A stretch of 64,000 nt of DNA. Origin: Blumeriella jaapii (Eukaryota; Ascomycota; Leotiomycetes; Helotiales; Drepanopezizaceae). Shown one piece after another: positions 44,585 to 54,387 of the stretch. The notes beneath the pieces are model-generated. The model was not told where the DNA came from, made no database searches, and saw only the letters and a program-made list of their open reading frames with translations. A program made the position numbers and the translations under genes. Where the stretch lies: contig VWND01000007.1 in assembly GCA_009599575.1 (NCBI GenBank), forward strand, positions 1,001,501 through 1,065,500. Direction: 5' to 3'. Numbering within the stretch: position 1 is the stretch's first letter; each line of letters begins with the position of its first letter.

Positions 44585-46125
44585 TCACGCTCGCCGTCCC
44601 CCAAAGCCCCAAATCTTCGCCACGTTGCCCACCCCTCCACTCAAACCCCCGTCCACCCCCCTCTGCTTCATCCCTCCTCTGTCCTGGATCGCCGTGACCA
44701 ACGCCGTCCCCGGCTCGTCCACATCGACAGCAGTCCACCTCTGCTCGCGCCACGCGAACCTCCTCCCTCCGTTCATGTGCCTGTCCGAGCCCAAAACGGC
44801 ACACTCGTCTTTCAGCACCTCCACAACCGTGCAATAGCCCACGGCTGCTTCGCCGCTGCTTTCGCCCACCGAAGACTCTTCGCCCGGCCCATACAGCATC
44901 TCGGCATCCCCCCTCCCTCTCGGCAGACTGTGCAGGAAGAGATGCAAGTCCGGAAACTGGGAGAAGATCTGGCCGAGCGCGGGCTTGGTGGCCGCGGACG
45001 CGAAGATGGATCGTGGCGTCGTGGCGTGCAGCGGTTGGCGACTGGGCTGCGCTTGGTAGGCGGGTGTGGTGTTGGAGGGGGTGCTGGTGTTGTGGAGGAT
45101 GGTGAGGATGTTTCCTGTTTTGGTGAGGGTGTGCAGAGTAGACGAGAGGAGCGTGAGGAGCGCGTGGGCTGTTCCGGTTAGCTTTGTTATGTGGACGGGG
45201 GGATGGTACTGCGAGGAGAGGGAACGTACCATCGCTTCTCTCTTTGCGGGAGAAGAGCTCGTTGATGAGGTGCGTCATGTTGTCTATGATGATGAGCTCT
45301 GTTCCGTCTTCCAAACCGTCCTTCGCTGCTCCGGAACGCTCCGGCGCTGGAGTCGAAACGGGTTGCTCTGTTTCCGACGTGGCATCTTCTTCTTGGCTGT
45401 CATGGATCTCTGGTTCGATGGATACCTTTGCACGGGCTCCGCTCGTTGCGATTTGATCGTTCAGAGCTGCCTCGGAGTGAGTATCGTGCCTGACCTCACC
45501 AAGCACCTCCCACAGACCCTCGACGTCAAAAACGCGACTGATTGCAACCATCTCCAGACATCTCTGGACTTCGGCATCGACATGTACGGCATCCGCAAGC
45601 TCACGCCCCTGTACTGGGTGGTGGCCGCTTCGGACGGCATTCTGAGCGGACAGTGAGCGAGTGACGAGAATGCGGGACTTGAGGACCGAAAAGAGGAGAG
45701 TCAGCGGGAAAGAACCCGTCGTGTCGATGACTGTTGCTATGCTTCCTGTCTTTGACGAGTTGAGGCCGGAGATGAGCGCTGAAGCAAGGAGGTGTAGTGA
45801 TATCTGGGGTTGGTCAACAGGGTTCTTGGTAGACGGGGGACGCGTGTGAGGAAGGAAGTTCACTCACGAGCTTCCCTTCAAGTCCTTCTACGCTCGAACT
45901 CACTCCCAGCATGACGCCTCGTTCAACACCTCCCCCGAGCAGCTCATCGACTCCTCTGCAAGCCGTGCTTAATCTTCCCGACTCTTCATTCCCAGCAAAC
46001 CGTCGGCGTTGCTTCTCCTCTAGCTCGAGGAGATGCGAGGCGAGGATTGGGACTGCGGGCTCGGGGGGTGGCGATGGCGGGTCATTGACGAGGCTGTGGT
46101 CGAGATGAAGCATCTTGTCTGGCAT
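44585..46125 (-). CDS. Rad51/RecA-like ATPase family protein
   Basis: Exons 46125-45868, 45803-45230 and 45168-44585; introns 45867-45804 (GTGAGT..CAG) and 45229-45169 (GTACGT..ACAG, with a GCTAAC branch site). The product is 471 residues, starting MPDKMLHLDHSLVNDPP. Recombinase-like features are the N-terminal STACRGVDELLGGGVERGVM leading into the P-loop region, and TELIIIDNMTHLINELFSR as a Walker B-like strand. The P-loop is degenerate: VSSSVEGLEGKLISLHLL lacks the canonical GK[ST]. A Gly/Ala-rich C-terminal half is lineage-specific. It resembles fungal Rad51-like proteins or Rad51 paralogues, with a probable role in recombination repair, but the exact orthologue is uncertain. Confidence 0.7.
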
Positions 46126-46501
46126 CGGATTTCGTGATGGCAGATGCGTGGGTATTTGGTGATCGAGAACGAAGATGGGGCGACATTCAGGTTCTCAACC
46201 CGACACCCACGACACGAAGAGAACAGAGGGGACGGAATGGAACATCATCATGACTCGCAAGACGGTGTCCAGATTCACGGCGTGCGAGGTCTCCAGAACT
46301 CGAAAGTGCTGCAGTCGCATACAGGAAGATCTCCTTCGCTATGCTGGATGCACAGGATGTAGAGATTGAGCTGTCGAGGCTTGGCGAGTCGTGATAACGA
46401 AGTTTTGTCGATTTCTGCTCGTAAGGAAAACAAAGGTTCCAATTAGGATGCTGACAAGATCGGGAGCACAGTTGGGTTGTTTTGTTAACGAAATCAACCT
46501 C

Positions 46502-47166
46502 CGATACTGTATCGGTTGACTGTATTGTACTGTAGGTGTGATGTCGATACCACGTGCTTGCCACGTGAGCGATTTATGCTGTGCTGCGGGACTGTTGGAT
46601 TCTGTATGATTTATAATGATGATGATGATGATGATATGATTTAACGTATGGAGGGGGCAGTGAAACTGCGCAACCTCAAGCCTCCCGCAGGGCATTGGAG
46701 ACGTGCTACAAAGAATGAAACCTATAATTTAAATCAATTTAATAACATATGGTGAGTTAATGCAACGTACAGTACTGTACGATACCGATATAAGTCTAAT
46801 CAAATCCATACCACGTGCTGCCACGTAAGCATTCTATGCCCTGCAGCGGAACCAATCAATAGTAGTTTATGTGCAATAGTATTTACAGTGTCAGTTAACC
46901 TATCAACACATGGTTAACCACTGTATTGCGTTATACCGATATAAAAATAACCCTATCCATCCTTCGTGCTGTCCACGTGAGGACTCTATGTTTGCAGCGG
47001 AACTGGTGGACGTTCTAAGTACGGCAGTATCTACAGTACAAAAGCAATCAATCAATCAACTTACCAACACATGGTCAATCACTGTACTGTACTGTACTGT
47101 ACTGTACCGACATAGGTGCAATCATGTCAGCCCCACGTGCCACACACGTGAGCACAAGATGCCCTG
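46502..47166 (+). repeat. Degenerate tandem units with paired CACGTG
   Basis: Four related units, with paired E-box cores at about 46550-46570, 46811-46830, 46964-46982 and 47132-47153 (best copy ccacgtgctgccacgtaagc). Each is preceded by a TGTAC-rich stretch and an accgatata-like segment, and followed by an (c)tatgccctgcagcggaac-like segment. Periods are about 260, 153 and 169 bp. The third unit has TTCGTG for the first core. Confidence 0.8.
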
Positions 47167-47715
47167 TGACGCCTCGAGCATCGCCGCCCCCAGCATCGAC
47201 GCCCATGCCCATGGTCAGGATGACGCCGACCTCGTCCTAAAGGGGCAATGTCGATGGCACTCTCCCTGCGACGTGCAACAAAGCGAGACGGCCCAACCGG
47301 CATGGCGGTCGGCGAGGGCGTGGGCGTGGGCGACGACTTCCCACGTCCTGGGAATCGCGGTCTTGGAAGAATCGTAAGTCGTTCGTTGTTGACTTTGGCA
47401 CCGTCTTGGCTCTCGCAAACAGTCCGCTTGGCAGCCGGCCGATCCTCTGCGACGTGCAACAAAGAAATGCCCATGCCGACGCCCTTGCCGATGCCCTTGC
47501 CAGCAGAGCTTTTTCCCAGGCTGGCTTGAGTCGGGGGTCGTATTGTACTGTGTACAGGACTGTACCGCATGTGCCGCATGTACTGTATGTATAGTATGTA
47601 CTGTATGCCATGTCCTGCTGTCCTGTAATCTGCTCTGTACTGTACGTGCGGTATGTAAGAAGTGGTTTCAGGCAGGCTGATGTGGCTGTGGCCGAGACCA
47701 CATCCCCGGGAGCAT

Positions 47716-47716
<1 letters not shown>

Positions 47717-47756
<40 letters not shown>
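47717..47756 (+). repeat. G40 homopolymer
   Basis: Forty consecutive G. The length is unlikely to be exact in any assembly. Confidence 0.9.
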
Positions 47757-47757
<1 letters not shown>

Positions 47758-49259
47758 GAAAGGGGAGCTCGAAACGGTCCACTCACTGCACGCAGATCTC
47801 CGTGCGATGTGCATCAAAAGAGTCGGGGATCGCTCGCGGGAGGAGAGGAGACCTGAGGAAGCCAGCCAGAGGCGAGAGAGGCTGGCCTGAGATGTCCCTC
47901 GAGACGCTCAAATCATCGTGCGGTCTGATGCTGCGAGCCAAACCCGATCCTCTGTCTGTCCTGCTTGGGTCCGCGATGTGCGATAGCGTGAGAGAAGCAG
48001 CCATCGACGCTCTGCTTGCTCGAGACCAACGTTGTAAGCGAGGGAGTGGATTCGGGTCGATTTGCGGCGTGGAGCAAGGCATGGGTGATCCAAGACCCAC
48101 GAGGTTCGAGAGCATGTACACAGTATGTACACAGTACACCGCGCACAAAGGGATCTAGACCTCCGAGTTCGAGCACTCCAGAAGCCGGAGATCACCTGTA
48201 CGATGTGCAACAAAGTCTTGGGAAATCATCTACCCGCGACCCGCGACGGATGGGCTTCGAAGACGAGATACATGGTGGGTGAAGGTGGAGGTCCGAGGAT
48301 CTCACCTCAGCTCCATACGGCGCGTCGGCTGGATGGCTCGGGTGGCCGGCCGATCACGACGACGTGCAACCGAATCCACGGCACTCATCCTCTAGAGAGC
48401 ATCCCCTCCATGTTCGTTCCCAGGCCTCCTCGAAGTCGACGGCTTTCTTTGCACAGCGCCGACGCTGTCCTCCACAGGACGGACGACCTGACCTCACTTT
48501 GCACCAACCGTGAGCGAACGAACGGCCTCTAGGCCAGTCCGAGCAACCATCTCCACAAAATCGCGACCTGCAACAGAACCAGTTCGCATGTCTTCCATTT
48601 GACCGGTCCTCCCGTCTCTGGTCGGAGGCCCAATGAGAATCTGGGTCTGCCTCTTCCGAGCCGTGTCCAAAGCGCGTGGGACGGGGTGAGCCCGATCATG
48701 GCATGATTTCGCTCGCGATGGGCTCCGTGGAAGAGAGAGTGACATGCAGCTTCTTGCCGCACGCGCGACCCGTCCAGCAGCGATTCCGAGTCCTGGGGAC
48801 GTTGCTGGGCACTCGGATCAGGAATGCCACAGAGCAGACAGCCGACGTCCGTCGTCTCTCCGTCCTCCCTCCTCCGGACTGCTGGAGCGGGGGAGCAGTC
48901 AGTTCAGCTTTCAGCCGGGGAAGGGCCTGGCCGCCTTGGAACATGCTAAGCACTGTATGTACATCCTGTACAGTAAGGACTGTACATATATGCACGTGCC
49001 CGAGTTGCAATGAGAAGGCCGTGTCCAGGTCCAGGGCAGGGCACAGGCACAGGCACAGGCACAGGCACCCCCGCTGTTGCCGTCAGTTCTAGACGCAGAT
49101 CCTCCGATCTTGCGACGTGCATCAAAAAACAAAACAGAACGAAGCGATGTAATTAACACGATGCTCCATGCGGAGCGATCAGGTGCCGCGTCCTGGGGCG
49201 GGTGGGTTGAGCCCTCGAACCAGGGGGGGCCGGCAAATCATGAGACCGTGTAGCCAAAG

Positions 49260-49360
49260 GTGTGTGTTGGTGTGAGTGTGTATGTGTGTGTGTAAGAGAG
49301 AGAGTGTGTGTGTCTGTGTGTGCGTGCGTGTGTGTCTATATATGTATGTATATGTATGTA
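49260..49360 (+). repeat. (TG)n/(TGTA)n simple repeat
   Basis: Imperfect TG dinucleotide run passing into GTATGTATA repeats, immediately before the TGTACTGTA minisatellite. Confidence 0.85.
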
Positions 49361-49365
49361 ATGTA

Positions 49366-49582
49366 CTACTGTATGTACTGTACTGTATGTACTGTACTGT
49401 ATGTACTGTACTGTATGAACTGTAACTGTATGGACTGTAACTGTATGTACTGAACTGAACTGTATGTACTGAACTGTATGTACTGTACTGTATGTATTGT
49501 ACTGTATGTACTGTACTGTACACATGTCCTGTAACTGTATGTACTGTGCTGTATGTACTATACTGAATGTACTGTACATATA
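49366..49582 (+). repeat. TGTATGTACTGTAC minisatellite
   Basis: About 215 bp of imperfect 14-nt units (ctgtatgtactgta) with 1-2 base variants. It is a local expansion of the dispersed TACTGTAC palindrome found elsewhere in the window. Confidence 0.85.
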
Positions 49583-51047
49583 GCATGTACATATGTACTA
49601 TGTATGGTGTCTGCGATGCTCTCCCCCAAACGATCACATCCACTCTCGTGCATGCGAATTGCGATGTGCAACAGAAATGCAGAAGAGAAACCCGAGATCA
49701 CCTGCTTTCAGCCGCCTGTTCATTGTTCAATCATGGTGCTTCCAAAGCGGCCATGGAGTCAAGCCCCTTTCGTTTCCCGGGTTTTAGCGCCGACCGGCAT
49801 TGGAGTATTTTTGTATCGACTAACCCTACCCAGAGCCTTGGGTTGAAGCTACGACGTGCAACAAAGTTGGAAGTACCGTAGCTAGTAGTTCGTTCGTTTG
49901 TCTCGTGCGAGGATACCCGGTAACCCGTTCGACGGCAAGTTACTTTCGAGGTCCAGGGATTTACTTGGCCAGCGGTGTTGACGCATGAATTCCCCAACGC
50001 GAAGTCAGGAGCCCGTCTCCCTGGGTGCGAGGATCAAGGGCTCTTCCCCAAGCTCTTGGAGAAAGATACGACGTGCAGCAAAACGCGCGTGGTCGTTCGT
50101 GTATCTCGTCTGACGATTCCTTACAAATGATCAGTTTGAGAGCCAGCTAGTCTCATGGTCCGGTCAATGTGATTGCATGGGTTCCAGGACGAAATGAGAA
50201 GCCCGTCTCAGTGAATCCGCGAATGCGGGCGGTGATTTGTCCGTACGGTATGTGCATCTCCGTCCGGAGATGATCGGTCGTTGCATTAAGTCCCAAGACC
50301 AAGTACGAAAGCCGTCTCGCTTCTCGCTGAATACGAGAACCAAGGCCCTCTTCCAAGCTCTTGGGGAGAACCACAAGATGCAACGAACGTTCGTCGATGC
50401 GCCTTCTCTCGCCGTCGATGCGTGCTCCAACGCATCGCTCCGGTAATCTGTTCTGCAGTGTAGTGAGTGGCGTGTCGTGTCGATGAGCGCTTGGCCCAGC
50501 CGAAGTCTTCCTAGCCGTCACCCGGCCCCGGACGCTCACCACGTCCAAGGGGGCTCTCTAGTCGACGCCCAGAAATGAAGACGTGCAACAAGGGACGGGC
50601 AAGGAAGGGAAGGGAGCAAAAGGACGTCTTTCTGTGGGCGCCGTCTCGAGGCCGGCACTCACCGCACAGCTGGCGGCCAAGAGTTGGCAATCAGCGCGAC
50701 GTGCAACAAGAGATGTGTTTCGGGGGCCAGTTCGAGCCTTGGCAGAAGATATCGGCTGCGACCCCAGTGATCCGTGAAATGATCAAGGCTTCGTGAGTAG
50801 CAGACCGATCTTCAAGAGCTTGGTCCTATTACAAGCGGGCTCGCCAAGAGTCGGGGGAAGCGAGCATTTCTCGCTTGCACTGCAAATCAACAGAGAGGCA
50901 ACGAACGATGCCGATGTCGATTGTCTACATGGCCGGGAAAACAAAGCATTGCCAGCCATTGCCAGCCATTGCCATCCAAGCAAGCATGTTCCCATCTCTC
51001 GGGGATCTGCCGCCAACAGCAAGACTGCGATGCGACACTCGCTCTCC

Positions 51048-51100
51048 AAGTTTCCTCTCCTCTCCTCTCCTCTCCTCTCCTCTCCTCTTCTCTTCTCTTC
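51048..51100 (+). repeat. (CTCCT)n repeat
   Basis: Pyrimidine-only CTCCT/CTTCT units between two TGCAACA element copies. Confidence 0.85.
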
Positions 51101-53152
51101 GATCTCTTCGAGTCGCAGGGGCGGGCGCATGTGCCCACAGATTGGCATCGGGCTAGGCAACATCAACCACCAGAGTGTAGTCGCCAAGTCATTGGCATGA
51201 ACTGCGATTTGCAACAAATCGCGTTCTTCGTCGTCGTCGTCTTCTTGCAAGCAAGGCAGAGTGGTCGTTGGGTGCTGGCGACGGCCGGTTTCGCCACTTC
51301 GCACTCCGCACTCCGCACCAAAACCGTGACGTCCACCTCGACCCTCTAGAGCTTCTAGCCGGCTGGGCGTTCCCCGCGACGTGCAACGTGCATGTCCATT
51401 TGCCTTCGCGATCTACCGTCCATCGAAATCGGCCATCCCAGCAGCATCCTGTACAGATACACTCGGTCTCTGGTTGTCGGCGACGGACGGCTTCGCCACC
51501 ACTCCACACCCAAGAAGCAAGACTGCGTCGTCCACTCTCCAAAGGCTGTTAGCCTGCTGGGCGTTCTCCACGATGTGCAACATGAGGGACTTGTCTCCTC
51601 CCACATCCTATCGGAGCCGAGCGTGCATCTTGACCGCAAAGGCGCGCAGCGTCGAAGAAGGGCTGAGCGCCGACATCACACGAACGACCCTTGGGCGGCG
51701 GAACTCCGAGCGGTGCCCGTGTGCAGCGTACACTAACAGTGCTCTCCAGCAATCAGACGCCTGCCCCAGCGCCTCGTATCTTGGGACTTGGAGCGACATG
51801 CAACAAAAAGAAGCCGTTTTTCGAAAATCGAACGATTCCTGCAGATCAAGAGCGTTCCCATGGATGGGCGGCTCCCCGTCCCAGCTCTCCGACCCAAAGC
51901 TGCCTGCCTGCCTGCCCTCGAGATCCTGAGGCGTCCTTCTTGGCCGTTTCTGCGACGTGCAACAGGACGTTGATCATGATGACGCTGATGATGATGACGA
52001 TGATGATGGAACCAGACTCCCGCGACCATGGCCCCCTCTTCTCAGGCACGCATGTTCGAGGCGCGGCTGTCCTCTGCGAACAGGATGCCGTCTCCATCTT
52101 GGGTCCTGTACAGTAGTAAGTGCGGCGGCTGCCACCGAAAGGCGGTCCGACGGTCCGATACCCGGCTCTCGTTCGTCACTTGACTGGAGGACGGGGTCTC
52201 TTGGCTGACATCGCGATGTGCAACAGAATGTCCCAGGAGCCTTCGCGCGGATGGAAGGTCGATGGCACGACGATGAAGAGATGGAAAGTTCTGTGCATCT
52301 CTCGCACTCGAAGCACTTCAGCACTTCTCATCACTTGGTGGCGAGCGCGGAAATAAGCTTCTTGGTAGGGCTTGGCAGGCGCTTGGCGGAAGGCTTGGCG
52401 GCCAAGTGCCGTCCACGTCTCATCGACTTTCGACTTTCGACTTTCGACGCAGAATCTCGCTCGTTGTTGTCTTGGAGTTCAAAATCGACGCCTTGCCAGA
52501 AGTACAAGTCCTGCCACGATCGGTTCTACACCTTCATGAAATGGACACCGTCTCAACGGGATTCCATGCAAATCCTGTTACCAGCTTCGCTTTCCTTCCT
52601 TTCGGAATGTCGCGCTCTTGGAAAGCAAATAAACGAGCCTGACACATGTCCCGCCCGCCGAGCGAGTCGAGCGGAATGGGAGCTACTCCGTCTGTGGACC
52701 ATATACTTCTCAAAAGCAACACTTCTCCAAAGCAAGATCTGTGCTTTTGGGAACAAGAAGTCGCAAGTAAACCTTGAAGACTCGATCTCCATAATCGATC
52801 GAAGAGCAAATGTCATCTTCCATCCCATCCCATCCCATACCAAGTATGTCGACTAGTGGGAGCAGGCAGCTGGCTTTTTCTTTTCTGTGATAAGATCTTG
52901 GCATGGGCAGAGGCACTCGGCTTTTCTTTTCTGTGATAAAATCTTGGGACGTGGGAAAATGGAAGAGGGGGAGGGAGGCACACTGGCGGACAGAGTAAAC
53001 ACTCCGGGATCTGTAAGTACATACTGCAGATACCTCTTACCTACCTTACAGTACTGTACCTCTAACCTACAGTATTGTACGTATCTCCAGGATCTATCTA
53101 CTCCGATTCAGACAGAACGCGGGAATAAACACGCCACGATGTGCAGCAGAAT

Positions 53153-53256
53153 CTCTTTTTCCTTTCCTTTCCCTTTCCCTTTCCCTTTCCTTTCCTTTCC
53201 TTTCCTTTCCCTTTCCTTTCCCTTTCCTTTCCCTTTCCTTTCCCTTTCCTTTTCCC
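53153..53256 (+). repeat. (CTTTCC)n pyrimidine repeat
   Basis: About 100 nt of CTTTCC and TTTCC units directly following the copy of the element at 53136. Confidence 0.9.
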
Positions 53257-54387
53257 TGCCAATTAAAACCCAGCCGCGGTTGCCACAAACCAGATCCTAG
53301 GAGTTTGACATCTCAAGATTCCGATGCAATCTCGTACATACATACCTACCTCCTCCCGATCTATCTACCTTGCGTACCTATAGACATCCCAGAGCCGGAG
53401 TCAAGAAGCAGAAGCGCACGCAGGTGGCCGAGTCAAGTCGCAAAGAACCATGCAAGTCCTCGACGACGTGCAACAAACCCCCCCCCACCCCCTCCCCAAG
53501 TTACTACTCAAAAGAGCATCCGCGGAAAAGGGCAGGAAAGGGCAGAAAAACAATGTGGCTCAAGCTTGGTACGGTAAGAAATCAAAAGGGGCGATCAAGG
53601 ACGAGGCATCGATGGGAGGAGAAACTTGCATTGCGACAAACGAGCAAACGAGCAAACGACTATCGAGTTGGGGTCTTCCCGCGGTGAACAGAGGCCGCAA
53701 TTCTCACACACGAGTCAAAGATAGAGAGAAGGGGTTATTTTTTCAATTTTCATTTTCACGCAGTCAATTTGCCTCCATCTGACACAGCCTTCCCTTCGTT
53801 CTCACTCCAAGAAGAGAGAGCTCATCATCAATTACTGCTCTCGCCATTTCATACCATGCCATGCCATGCCTCGTCCTCTACTCTACTCTACTCTACACTA
53901 CACTCTCTGGTATCACTAGGTATCATTCACTCTCTGCTCCCTCCGCTCCAAAACCACACTTCTCTCACGGGGGAAAAAAAAGGAAAGGAAAAAGCAGAAC
54001 CGTGAAGCGCGCGCCTGCACCTGCCCGTTTGTATGCAAGCAAACTGAATGAATTATGATCCCTCTGGATCACAACACGATACAACATGACACCACCCCAA
54101 CCCCAATCCACTCACCCCACGCCCATCATCCGCGTGTTTTTCCTGGAAAAACTCGCCCAGAGGATTAGGATATGTAACACGACCAAGCCGTCCTCAAATC
54201 GGAAGGTCGCGTGCCTAAACTCCTAGCCTATCTCCAATCGTGCTATCCAATGTCGAATGAGCAGGAAAGGTATCAGAAGGCAGAACGAGTAATTGTACGA
54301 TGATATCGTCCATAAGAGGAAATGTACTACACCTTATCGCTGTATGCGCATGAATTTGAGATCTGAGTACCATCGGAAGCGGTAGAA

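Larger units (their letters stand above)
47268..53477 (+). repeat. About 20-copy same-strand array of a TGCAACA element
   Basis: Consensus gcgaYgTGCAaCAaag on the plus strand. Copies start at about 47268, 47449, 47804, 48201, 48358, 49112, 49661, 49851, 50068, 50375, 50580, 50697, 51204, 51376, 51570, 51793, 51952, 52213, 53136 and 53461. Spacing is 117-923 bp, mostly 150-400. Five copies (49851, 50068, 50375, 50697, 51204) have a short inverted repeat of CCAAG..CTTGG type ending 7-10 nt upstream. Sequence between copies is mostly diverged, with some pairwise duplications. I know no family with this element. Confidence 0.85.
46126..54387. other. Gene-poor repeat block
   Basis: 8.2 kb with no supported protein gene. 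Starting near 46.5 kb it contains four CACGTG-paired units, about 20 copies of a TGCAACA element, a TGTACTGTA minisatellite, and several simple repeats and homopolymers. Overlapping ORFs in all frames here have no recognisable domains. From 53.5 to 54.4 kb I see only simple repeats and presumably the Pal1 3' region. Confidence 0.6.

Noticed and set aside
47268..53477. CRISPR-like array
   Set aside because: The element is short and spacings are large and irregular; the genome is eukaryotic and no cas genes are present.
47268..53477. Protein repeat family encoded by the element (Cys-Asp-Val-Gln-Gln in one frame)
   Set aside because: Copies fall in different frames with stops between them and neighbouring residues are not conserved, so the conservation is at DNA or RNA level.
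47268..53477. All element copies as 3' splice sites
   Set aside because: Only part of the copies end in AG and few have a donor or branch site at suitable distance; kept only as one hypothesis in the finding.
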